5,375 bases of DNA from Sphingobacteriales bacterium (GTDB taxonomy: Bacteria > Bacteroidota > Bacteroidia > Chitinophagales > Chitinophagaceae): contig CANHUD010000179.1 in assembly GCA_947463665.1 (NCBI GenBank), positions 1 through 5,375 on the forward strand, written 5' to 3'. A model generated the notes under the pieces. It had not been told where the DNA came from and made no database searches. It saw only the letters and a list, made by a program, of their open reading frames with translations. This document shows, piece by piece, positions 1-5,375 of the stretch (its first letter is position 1; every line of letters begins with the position of its first letter). A program made the translations under genes and the position numbers.

Positions 1-358
1 ACTGAATATATCCCTATCGGATAGTAGTGGAGAAGACAGTTTTAGTTTACTGCCCCTGCTAAAAGGAAGCGGTCCGAAAAAGTTTAGCCGCCCCTCCACC
101 GTGCATCATTCCATCGATGGGAATTTTGCGATCCGGAAAAGGGATTGGAAACTGGCGCTGAGCAGAGGCTCCGGAGGGTGGAGTGCCCCAACTGAAAAAC
201 AGGCAGAAAAAGAGGGCCTGCCTGGCAAACAACTTTTCAACCTGAAAACGGATAAAGCAGAACAAACCAATCTGGCGTCCAGGTATCCGGAGATCGTGGC
301 TGATCTGGAACAGGAACTGGAACGCATTAAAAAGGAAGGGAGAAGCAGGAAAATGTAA
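1..358 (+). CDS. Arylsulfatase-family protein, C-terminal fragment (5' end outside window)
   Basis: The frame is open from base 2 to a TAA at 356-358, giving 118 residues with no start; the GTG at 101 is an internal valine, not a start. The residues match the C-terminal region of arylsulfatase A-type sulfatases (alkaline phosphatase superfamily): a DSFSLLPLL stretch (about 12-20), HHSIDGNFAIR (35-45), WKL (49-51), GSGGW (56-60) and the closing QLFNLKTDKAEQTNLA (77-92), which in this family precedes a charged terminal helix. These enzymes hydrolyse sulfate esters, in Bacteroidota usually on glycans and usually after export. The catalytic formylglycine motif (C/S-x-P-x-R) and metal ligands lie upstream and cannot be checked, nor can a signal peptide. 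The gene ends 7 bp before copy 1 of the 20-bp motif. Family assignment is firm; the substrate is unknown. Confidence 0.87.
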   Translation, partial: LNISLSDSSGEDSFSLLPLLKGSGPKKFSRPSTVHHSIDGNFAIRKRDWKLALSRGSGGWSAPTEKQAEKEGLPGKQLFNLKTDKAEQTNLASRYPEIVADLEQELERIKKEGRSRKM

Positions 359-365
359 CCAATTA

Positions 366-385
366 AACTTGCAGAAACTTGCAAT
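366..385 (+). repeat. 20-bp TTGCAA-type motif, copy 1
   Basis: The sequence is AACTTGCAGAAACTTGCAAT. It can be read as two decamers (AACTTGCAGA, AACTTGCAAT), or as two TTGCAA-like palindromic hexamers separated by AAAC, with half-sites one helical turn apart. It differs from copy 2 (opposite strand) at one of 20 positions and from copy 3 at three. It lies 7 bp after the sulfatase stop and about 80 bp before the probable start of the next gene, outside any coding region. The repeat itself is directly seen; its function is unknown. Confidence 0.85.
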
Positions 386-387
386 CG

Positions 388-401
388 ACTGCTATACTGA
401 C
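388..401 (+). repeat. 14-bp accessory element next to motif copy 1
   Basis: ACTGCTATACTGAC starts 2 bp after motif copy 1. An 11-of-14 match, ACTGCCGTACAGAC, lies on the minus strand 7 bp beyond copy 2 (1410-1423), on the same side of the motif. The two form a consensus ACTGCYRTACWGAC. A match this long in the same relative place suggests that copies 1 and 2 belong to a longer, two-part element. No full match is seen at copy 3. Confidence 0.5.
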
Positions 402-466
402 TTATGGCGGCACGACATTCTGCATTCGCAAATACGCTGATTTACTTTCTATTTTCACAAGAAAGT

Positions 467-1318
467 ATGATGAAAACACTTTTCAAGCATATCGAAACAG
501 ATATCCGTTCCCTCCTGGAAAAAGGCTATGTAGAAAACGCACGATCCCTGAACGAAGCCCTGGGGAAAGGTAAAATCTTTGCGGAACTTGGAACGCCCAT
601 GTATTTCAACGGAAATCCTGAGGCTACTACCGTTTTTGCCATGCTGAACCCGGGTTCAGGTGGGGATGAATTCAATTTGCAGTTTAAAAAGGGTGAGGAT
701 ATCCGTTCCATAGTAGATAACTACATAGAACATCATATCCGATATGGAGAAAAGGATAAGGGAAGGCACGATAATTTCGATCTGAAACAAGCTTCATTTT
801 TATCCGGATTCCCTGAATCCGGTATTGATATACCAGACTATATAACAAATCCGGATAATACTATAAAACTAAAGGCAAAGCAAAATGTACTGATGCAGAA
901 ACTGCAACTCGAATTGGTTCCCTATACTTCTAAAACCTTTTTAAACATTTTCGATAATCTGGAAATGGCCATACAAAATATAGATCCATTCCTTCCTCAT
1001 ATTAACCGACTATTAGATACCATCATCGAAAAAAAACGCACCTATGTTCTGTTTGGCTCCCAACAATATGCGCAGATCTTCTATGCCATGAAACTGAAAG
1101 GATATGCAGACATTGAAGTGGGAACCCCCGCGGTATTTTCTATAAATGGTCTTAAGAATAACGTAAATTTCAACACAGTAGTCATCCAGCATAAAGGTGA
1201 ACGAATAGAAGCAGGTATCCCCTATTCTTTTCCCAGAAAAGACCTGCCCAATGCACATTTGCAAATGAAAAAATATGGAGAGGCCTGTTTTCAGGAAATG
1301 AAGAAGCGCTTCCACTAA
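467..1318 (+). CDS. Uncharacterised protein, possible uracil-DNA glycosylase-superfamily fold
   Basis: The frame opens with ATG at 404, but the first 21 residues from there look unlike the rest. The ATGATG at 467-472, preceded by the purine-rich AAGAAAG, begins a normal amphipathic helix, so the start is placed at 467 (283 residues). I do not recognise a named family. Visible features are a hydrophobic strand ending in MLNPGSGG (59-66), which resembles the GxNPG motif-A loop of uracil-DNA glycosylase-like proteins; LELVPYTSKTF (148-158); a second strand YVLFGSQQYAQIF (193-205), placed like the central strand of that fold; and a C-terminal IPYSFPRKDLPNA (251-263). The usual HPS-type motif B is not evident, so activity as a glycosylase is doubtful. 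There is no signal peptide or membrane segment, so it is probably cytoplasmic. It stands alone, bracketed by motif copies 1 and 2 in inverted orientation. That the gene is real is well supported; the function is a weak inference. Confidence 0.75.
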   Translation: MMKTLFKHIETDIRSLLEKGYVENARSLNEALGKGKIFAELGTPMYFNGNPEATTVFAMLNPGSGGDEFNLQFKKGEDIRSIVDNYIEHHIRYGEKDKGRHDNFDLKQASFLSGFPESGIDIPDYITNPDNTIKLKAKQNVLMQKLQLELVPYTSKTFLNIFDNLEMAIQNIDPFLPHINRLLDTIIEKKRTYVLFGSQQYAQIFYAMKLKGYADIEVGTPAVFSINGLKNNVNFNTVVIQHKGERIEAGIPYSFPRKDLPNAHLQMKKYGEACFQEMKKRFH

Positions 1319-1331
1319 AGTGAACGCGCTT
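1304..1331 (+). terminator. Imperfect hairpin over the stop codon of the unknown gene
   Basis: AAGCGC (1304-1309) pairs with GCGCTT (1326-1331), and CACT (1313-1316) with AGTG (1319-1322), with mismatches between the two stems. The TAA stop at 1316-1318 lies at the tip. No T-run follows, so it is at best a weak terminator or an mRNA 3'-end stabiliser. Confidence 0.3.
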
Positions 1332-1333
1332 CT

Positions 1334-1363
1334 CCCGGATAAATAATAAAGCCAAATCCCGGG
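1334..1363. terminator. Second hairpin between the convergent genes
   Basis: CCCGGAT (1334-1340) can pair with ATCCCGGG (1356-1363) with one bulged C, leaving a 15-base A-rich loop. It lies between the 3' ends of the unknown gene (+) and the symporter (-), where a bidirectional terminator would be expected. Neither side has a clear T-run, so this is only a candidate. Confidence 0.3.
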
Positions 1364-1409
1364 TGCTATATATTCTCATAAGTTAGTAACGGATGCCCCT
1401 AAAGTTAAT

Positions 1410-1423
1410 GTCTGTACGGCAGT
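1410..1423 (-). repeat. 14-bp accessory element next to motif copy 2
   Basis: On the minus strand this reads ACTGCCGTACAGAC, matching 388-401 at 11 of 14 positions. It begins 7 bp beyond the end of motif copy 2; at copy 1 the gap is 2 bp. The difference of 5 bp is half a helical turn. Confidence 0.5.
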
Positions 1424-1430
1424 TGGTAAC

Positions 1431-1450
1431 ATTGCAAGTTTTTGCAAGTT
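1431..1450 (-). repeat. 20-bp TTGCAA-type motif, copy 2
   Basis: On the minus strand this reads AACTTGCAAAAACTTGCAAT, the most regular of the three copies: two perfect TTGCAA palindromes joined by AAAC. It begins 11 bp after the symporter stop codon, between two convergent genes. There is no downstream gene for it to control from here, which argues against a simple operator role. It is inverted relative to copies 1 and 3. Confidence 0.85.
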
Positions 1451-1461
1451 CTCACTTATTC

Positions 1462-3024
1462 CTACTGCCCGAATAAACCCAATAGAAGCAAAACATACAC
1501 AGTTATAATCAATATACTAAACAACAGCGACCATCCAACCCTTTTCAACAGCCACTGCATTGAAGGAATGTTAGAACGGAACGCGGAAACTTTTTCGGGA
1601 TCATCCGCTGGCGTCAGATACATCACAATGATCCAGGTGAGCATGTTTACTCCAGTCATGATGATCAGTTTCCAGTAATAGGGATCCAGCAGATCATACC
1701 GAAGATGGGTGGCAAAAACAGGCTCCAAACGGTCATATAACACTGTGTATATTGCTGCCCCCAGCATCGCGGAAAACTGAGCCCACGCGTTGATTCGATA
1801 CCAGAACCAGCGAAAGAAAAAAACCGGAGCCACCCCAGCAGAAAATGAAAGAAACCAAAAAAAGAGAGTGGACAGATTTCGATTGTACCAAGCAAAGATG
1901 ACGGCAATAATCGTAAGCAATACCACAAACAACATAGAAATGATCAATGCATTTCTGCTGCCATTCTTCCAGCTTTGTTTCGTAACAAAAGGAACTACAA
2001 CAAACGATGCTCCCCAGTTCACCATCGATTCTGCTGTGGTAATGAATGCCGCCCATATACCCAGCGTAATCAGCATGTGTACAGATTCTGGCAAAACCCC
2101 TCGAAGCGTTGAAAAAATGCCGGCACCATCTGTAGAGATGGATGCGCTAAGAACTGCAATAAGCAGATTAAGGAATGAACAACCTACTGATAATAAAATC
2201 CCGCCAGCAGCAAGGTATATCGCTTTTACGGGTGTTTGCGCACTGTTGAATCGCTGCATCTCTACTCCGCCTCCGTCAAATAACGATATGCTCCACCACT
2301 GAATACTGAATAATACAAACAGCGCATTCCAGCTCTTCTGATCACCCGTGGCCGGAAACATCTTCGATACACCGGGGTTGGATTGCTCCAGTAACGCTAT
2401 CGCAGTATATGGTGATCCGGCCTTTGCCAGGAGTACTCCTAAAATGAGTCCAATTACGGTGACATAAAGAATTCCATGAAAAAAATCGGTCCGAAGATTG
2501 ATTCCCAAACTGTTTTTCAGGCTGCTCAGAATAATAAAAAAACTACTGACCGTTAGTGCCCACGAATAGGAAACAGACCAGTACTGCTCCAAAAACGAAG
2601 AAAAAACAAGCACCTGAAAGGATACTATAATCGGCGTAATGATAAATCCAAGAAAACCAGCCCGGAAATAAAACAAAACCTTAGCACCAACACCTGAAAA
2701 TCGTTCAAAAATAAATTCATTGTCGGTATACAACTGAAGCTTATTCCAAAGCGGGGCAAAAACAAACGGTATAAATCCAACCGCCATCCACTGGCTAAAA
2801 AATATCCAAAAACCTTTCAAACCCTGCGCCCTTAGCACCTCTGCATTTAGTGTCAATGCATTGGGCGACATCTGGTACATGAACAACGATACAGAGCCAA
2901 CCATCCAGGATATGCGGCTACTGGATTTAAAAAAAGAAGTAAAAAACTCATTTTTCCAAATTAGCCAGATCAAACATATGACCAGAACATAAAGCAGCAG
3001 TATGACACCATCCATTCCCCCCAT
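1462..3024 (-). CDS. Sodium:solute symporter (SSS family)
   Basis: This is a 520-residue, very hydrophobic integral membrane protein with many predicted helices, starting at DGVILLLYVLVICLIWLIW (5-23) and ending with a helix at about 498-518. Family marks include SxSLFMYQMSPN (44-55) in the TM1 position, WWSISLFDGGGVEMQR (243-258), and AAFITTAESMVNWGAS (325-340). The last matches TM8 of LeuT-fold symporters; by alignment with vSGLT, T329 and T330 fall where the Na2-site Ser364/Ser365 lie, so the hydroxyls for sodium binding appear kept. It should import a solute with sodium across the inner membrane; the substrate cannot be told. The start chosen is ATG 3024, one base past the regulator stop; ATG 3015 is also possible, and a longer frame to 3087 would overlap the regulator. 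It is the second gene of the regulator-symporter operon. The TM1 region departs from the common ANISA-type pattern, marking a divergent member. Confidence 0.93.
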   Translation of the reverse strand: MGGMDGVILLLYVLVICLIWLIWKNEFFTSFFKSSSRISWMVGSVSLFMYQMSPNALTLNAEVLRAQGLKGFWIFFSQWMAVGFIPFVFAPLWNKLQLYTDNEFIFERFSGVGAKVLFYFRAGFLGFIITPIIVSFQVLVFSSFLEQYWSVSYSWALTVSSFFIILSSLKNSLGINLRTDFFHGILYVTVIGLILGVLLAKAGSPYTAIALLEQSNPGVSKMFPATGDQKSWNALFVLFSIQWWSISLFDGGGVEMQRFNSAQTPVKAIYLAAGGILLSVGCSFLNLLIAVLSASISTDGAGIFSTLRGVLPESVHMLITLGIWAAFITTAESMVNWGASFVVVPFVTKQSWKNGSRNALIISMLFVVLLTIIAVIFAWYNRNLSTLFFWFLSFSAGVAPVFFFRWFWYRINAWAQFSAMLGAAIYTVLYDRLEPVFATHLRYDLLDPYYWKLIIMTGVNMLTWIIVMYLTPADDPEKVSAFRSNIPSMQWLLKRVGWSLLFSILIITVYVLLLLGLFGQ

Positions 3025-3025
3025 A

Positions 3026-4276
3026 CTATGCCCGTTTGGAAGATCGAAGCAGATGATCAGCCAGCGGCACTGCCCACAACTGACCAAACAACCTGGCCAT
3101 CTCTACCGATTGCCGGAGCATCGGTCTATCCGCATACTCCGGAATACTGGCCAATGTCAGATGTTCGATGATCATCTTCTGATACATACTATCCTCCATA
3201 CCAGACGCCGGCCGCACCATCCTGCCTGCATCCGATTGGCGCTTACATCCAATCCAAGCATGCAGCTGCACCAGCATCTGAGGCACCGTAGTGATGTTGG
3301 CTTGCATAGTTTCTGTTGCACGGCTACAAGCAGCCTTTATATCAGGATGTTCAAAAGTAAAGGCACTGGCCTTCCGATAATGAAGTGCCCGCAGACATCT
3401 TCCCAACACCCAGGTAAAATCCCACGTTGAGAACTGATCCTCCAGCATCAGTATCTCATCCAGTATATTCTCTATCACTTTATGACTGCAAGCAATGAGT
3501 AGCCTGGATTCTGCCTGCCGAGAGATAAAATGACAGGAATGCAATTCATTCAGTAATTCTTTAAAGGGAATATTAACCATATCGGATATATTCTGCCTGT
3601 CGACAATAACGTTCGTATAAATGCCCCTGGAGTGCAGAAAGGTCTGCGCAAAAAGGATATCAGATGGTATACGAGCCGTAGGCAGAAAATATGTTTTTAA
3701 ATAATAACTGAAATATCCATCTGCATCATCCTCATCCACGAATGTCCGGTAAAAAACATCTCTTCCAAAAGGATGCTCTGCCATCAGCCTGAAGAAATCC
3801 TGGTCATCTTTATGTGTACGGGCGTACCTCCCCATCTCCGTAGCAAAGAAGAAACGTGTATTAAAGTCAGTGAATATGCCCTGCTTAGCTGCTTTATCCA
3901 ATAACCTTTTCTGAAGGCGAACATCCCCCTTAAGCAATGCATATCGGAATGAAGAAAGGAAAACATGATCCGGATTACGTTCACCTGTAGTTGTGGTATA
4001 AGTAATAGCGGAGGGTGCCTGCTCTGTTTTCAAAAATGCATCCCATCCTTCATAACCGAGAAACTTGGCTATAAGATTCAGGGTATTCAGATAGAATTTT
4101 CGCTGCGGCAGGACTTCACCAAATAAACGGGCAATGGTATGCGGCGATATATGTATCCCCTTTTCCCGCATCTGATCAGAAATCCTGGTGCATTGCTGAA
4201 AACTACTGCCATCAAATCCTGTCTTTTGTTTCAGCTTTCCGCTTAGAATCGATAATAGGCGTTTCTGATGTTCCAT
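3026..4276 (-). CDS. HTH-type regulatory protein with large C-terminal helical domain
   Basis: This is a 416-residue soluble protein. Its first ~85 residues look like a DNA-binding domain often seen at the N-terminus of Bacteroidota proteins: ISPHTIARLFGEVLP (43-57) as a likely helix-turn-helix, then NTLNLIAKFLGYEGWDAFL (64-82). The rest (about 100-410) is helical, rich in aromatic and charged residues with scattered Cys and His, and reminiscent of TPR-like folds but without clear repeats. It has no signal peptide, membrane span or receiver domain. The start is ATG 4276 (MEHQKR), because the upstream extension to a TTG at 4336 would run through the 20-bp motif and the promoter region. It is the first gene of an operon with the symporter, which it abuts with one base between, so a local role in controlling uptake is likely. 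Copy 3 of the motif lies about 50 bp upstream and could be its own binding site. The signal it senses is unknown. Confidence 0.83.
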   Translation of the reverse strand: MEHQKRLLSILSGKLKQKTGFDGSSFQQCTRISDQMREKGIHISPHTIARLFGEVLPQRKFYLNTLNLIAKFLGYEGWDAFLKTEQAPSAITYTTTTGERNPDHVFLSSFRYALLKGDVRLQKRLLDKAAKQGIFTDFNTRFFFATEMGRYARTHKDDQDFFRLMAEHPFGRDVFYRTFVDEDDADGYFSYYLKTYFLPTARIPSDILFAQTFLHSRGIYTNVIVDRQNISDMVNIPFKELLNELHSCHFISRQAESRLLIACSHKVIENILDEILMLEDQFSTWDFTWVLGRCLRALHYRKASAFTFEHPDIKAACSRATETMQANITTVPQMLVQLHAWIGCKRQSDAGRMVRPASGMEDSMYQKMIIEHLTLASIPEYADRPMLRQSVEMARLFGQLWAVPLADHLLRSSKRA

Positions 4277-4299
4277 TGAATACCATACTGATTGGTTAT

Positions 4300-4329
4300 T
4301 AAAGATACATGAATTTAAGGGTCTGTAAA
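4300..4329 (-). promoter_or_regulatory. Candidate promoter of the regulator-symporter operon
   Basis: On the minus strand TATCTTTA (4307-4300) resembles the Bacteroidota -7 element TAnnTTTG at all but the last base. A TTTA (4329-4326) lies 18 bp upstream, near the expected place of the -33 TTTG. This would put the transcription start about 20 bases before ATG 4276. The -33 region overlaps the end of motif copy 3, so a protein bound there could affect transcription. It rests on similarity to the consensus only. Confidence 0.4.
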
Positions 4330-4347
4330 CTTGCAAAAACCTGCAAG
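4328..4347 (+). repeat. 20-bp TTGCAA-type motif, copy 3
   Basis: AACTTGCAAAAACCTGCAAG matches copy 2 at 18 of 20 positions; the AAAC linker and 10-bp spacing are kept. It lies in the divergent intergenic region, about 50 bp before the regulator start and 60 bp before the small repeat-protein gene, so it could influence either. GTCTGTA (4321-4327) directly precedes it; its complement TACAGAC also ends the accessory element at copy 2, but on the other side of the motif. Confidence 0.8.
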
Positions 4348-4390
4348 GAAAAAGTAAATTATAAATTAACCAGACGTAATAAATTCACAT

Positions 4391-4407
4391 AAATAAAAAT
4401 CTAAAAA
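4391..4407 (+). promoter_or_regulatory. A-rich translation leader of the small repeat gene
   Basis: The stretch just before ATG 4408 is almost only A with a few T and one C, and has no GGAGG-like site. Bacteroidota ribosomes commonly use such A-rich, unstructured leaders in place of Shine-Dalgarno sequences, so this supports 4408 as a true start. Confidence 0.5.
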
Positions 4408-4707
4408 ATGATTTTAAAAATAAATAGAGGAACGGTAGAACTATGGAAAGACAATGGCTCGTTTGTATGCGGTATTGGCCAAAACAATGCAGTAGATGCA
4501 GATTTGAATAAAGAGGAAACACATATAGTTATCACTTTAACAAACGGATATGTTGAGCTCAGAAAAATAAATGGTTCATTTGTACAATACATTACAATGG
4601 GTAAAGCTACAAAAGCAAGATTCAACGGGACTGATATTGCCGTCACTATGGAGAATGGAAAAATGGAACTCAGAAAACAAAATGGTTCATTTATAAGATA
4701 CATTTAA
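4408..4707 (+). CDS. Small protein with 37-39-residue internal repeats
   Basis: This is a 99-residue protein with about 2.5 tandem repeats. The repeat core is NG-x-(V/M)-E-L-(R/W)-K-x-NGSF-(V/I), seen as GTVELWKDNGSFV (8-20), GYVELRKINGSFV (47-59) and GKMELRKQNGSFI (84-96). Between the cores lie linkers ending in alternating hydrophobic residues (HIVITL, DIAVTM). The pattern of short strands and NG turns suggests a beta-rich repeat fold, such as part of a propeller or solenoid, but two to three repeats are too few for a closed propeller unless the protein oligomerises. It has no signal peptide or membrane segment. The repeats are also visible in the DNA (AAATGGTTCATTT appears twice), pointing to fairly recent duplication or selection for sequence. 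The gene is markedly more A+T-rich than the sulfatase and oxidoreductase, consistent with acquisition from outside. I do not recognise a function. It is divergent from the regulator and convergent with the oxidoreductase. Confidence 0.8.
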   Translation: MILKINRGTVELWKDNGSFVCGIGQNNAVDADLNKEETHIVITLTNGYVELRKINGSFVQYITMGKATKARFNGTDIAVTMENGKMELRKQNGSFIRYI

Positions 4708-4766
4708 ATCTCGCCAAAATTTTTGACAAATAAAGATAAATCGAAACCTAATGTATTCACTAAATA

Positions 4767-5375
4767 CTACTTCACCAACACCTGCCCATCCTTTTCCAGC
4801 TGCTGCTTCAACTCCGCATATACTAACCTCTGCGGAGATATATTCCGGTCTATAGCCAGTACCGCCGCAGTGGCGGCCGACTGCCCCAGGATCATGAACA
4901 CCGGTTCCATCCGGATCGATCCATAGGCCGCATGGGTACTGGACACACAAACAGGCACCAGCAGATTCGAACATTCATTCTCCTCCGGTACTATAGACCC
5001 GTACGCTATCGAATAGGCTTTATCGGGCTTTACGCCGATGTCTCCCTCATTCTGCACATACCCGTTCTCGTCCACATAGCGTTGTGTATTGTGCGAATCC
5101 AGCGCATACGATCCCATCCCAATGGGCTCCGGCACTTCGGTTTTACCCAGTGCATCCGCCTCTTTCATTACAAAGCGACCCTTCAGCCTCCGTGCCTCCC
5201 GTATGTACAACTGATGCGGCCAGTTCCCATTATCCGTAAACTCATCCTTCGCCAGTCCCCATCGTTTCATCTCTTGCTGTACATCCGCCGGCACACGCGG
5301 ATCGTTTTGAAGGAAATACAATAACCCTTTCTGATAGTACTCATGCTCCTGTATGATCTGCTGCCGCACCGCATA
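4767..5375 (-). CDS. FAD-dependent oxidoreductase, C-terminal part (5' end outside window)
   Basis: The frame is open from the right edge to TAG at 4769-4767, giving 202 residues. The GTG at 5369 is internal; the frame continues to the edge. Features match the C-terminal half of the FAD-dependent oxidoreductase family common in Bacteroidota and Planctomycetes (Pfam FAD_oxidored type): LYIREARRLKG (56-66), IGMGSYALDSHN (85-96), an AYGSIVPEE segment (about 124-132), then SSTHAAYGSIRMEP (145-158) and LGQSAATAAVLA (163-174), which is the usual final FAD-contacting helix. The N-terminal GxGxxG dinucleotide motif lies outside the window. Members are often exported or encoded in polysaccharide loci; the substrate is not known. 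It faces the sulfatase across the block between them and is more G+C-rich than the small gene at its 3' end. Confidence 0.9.
   Translation of the reverse strand, partial: YAVRQQIIQEHEYYQKGLLYFLQNDPRVPADVQQEMKRWGLAKDEFTDNGNWPHQLYIREARRLKGRFVMKEADALGKTEVPEPIGMGSYALDSHNTQRYVDENGYVQNEGDIGVKPDKAYSIAYGSIVPEENECSNLLVPVCVSSTHAAYGSIRMEPVFMILGQSAATAAVLAIDRNISPQRLVYAELKQQLEKDGQVLVK

Noticed and set aside
393..398. TATACT as a sigma-70 -10 box paired with TTGCAG in motif copy 1
   Set aside because: The -35 match is poor, the box is not kept beside copy 2, and the housekeeping sigma factor of this phylum does not use this consensus.
404..466. Upstream start for the unknown gene (21 extra residues)
   Set aside because: The extension has no family-like character, and ATGATG at 467-472 with a purine-rich leader is the better start.
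894..907. TGCAGAAACTGCAA, resembling the 20-bp motif
   Set aside because: It is inside the coding frame of the unknown gene, has a 9-bp rather than 10-bp spacing and lacks flanking matches; it is explained by the codons for MQKLQ.
1790..2302. 170-codon open frame on the plus strand
   Set aside because: It lies fully antisense to the symporter gene, has an unnatural composition and no supporting start; it is a shadow frame.
3025..3087. Upstream start for the symporter (21 extra residues)
   Set aside because: It would overlap the end of the regulator gene by about 60 bases; ATG at 3024 or 3015 starts directly before the first membrane helix.
3002..3430. 142-codon open frame on the plus strand
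   Set aside because: It is antisense to the regulator, rich in His, Pro and Arg, and has no recognisable domain.
4722..4735. TTGACA-like -35 box after the small gene
   Set aside because: There is no matching -10 box at the right spacing, no plus-strand gene downstream, and Bacteroidota use a different promoter consensus.
4753..4767. GTATT-CACTA-AATAC hairpin at the end of the oxidoreductase gene
   Set aside because: A 5-bp, A+T-rich stem with no T-run is too weak to call a terminator.

Overview
The window looks like a chromosomal segment from a Bacteroidota bacterium, most likely Chitinophagaceae-like. The reasons are a sulfatase C-terminus and an FAD-dependent oxidoreductase C-terminus of the kinds common in Bacteroidota glycan and metabolite loci, A-rich translation starts with no strong Shine-Dalgarno sequence, a possible TAnnTTTG-type promoter, and a regulator with an N-terminal domain familiar from this phylum. 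The taxonomy is inferred from style, not from a marker gene.

Layout, left to right. The 3' end of an arylsulfatase-type gene (+) closes at 358. A gene of unknown function (+, start near 467, end 1318) follows; it has weak resemblance to the uracil-DNA-glycosylase superfamily. A two-gene minus-strand operon comes next: a 416-residue HTH-type regulator (4276 to 3026), then a 520-residue sodium:solute symporter (3024 to 1462). The symporter start codon lies one base past the regulator stop, so the two are probably translationally coupled. A short A+T-rich gene (+, 4408-4707) encodes a 99-residue protein built from about 2.5 repeats. The window ends in the C-terminal part of an FAD-dependent oxidoreductase (-, stop at 4767), which runs off the right edge.

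The most notable non-coding signal is a 20-bp motif, AACTTGCARAAACYTGCAAK, present three times and only between genes: 366-385 (+), 1431-1450 (-) and 4328-4347 (+). It consists of two TTGCAA-like palindromic hexamers joined by a constant AAAC, so the half-sites repeat every 10 bp. Copies 2 and 3 bracket the regulator-symporter operon as inverted repeats. Copies 1 and 2 bracket the unknown gene in the same way. Copies 1 and 3 are direct repeats around the whole 4-kb block. Copies 1 and 2 share a second 14-bp element on the same side, and both lie just after the stop codon of the preceding gene. The motif could be an operator, a recombination site or end of a mobile unit, or a dispersed genomic repeat; the window alone does not decide.

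Functional reading: the regulator probably controls uptake by the symporter and perhaps its own synthesis. The substrate cannot be read from the sequence. The sulfatase and the oxidoreductase face each other across the block and may be the older flanks into which the middle genes were inserted. No RNA gene, CRISPR array, transposase or integrase is visible, and no gene-free stretch exceeds 300 bases.
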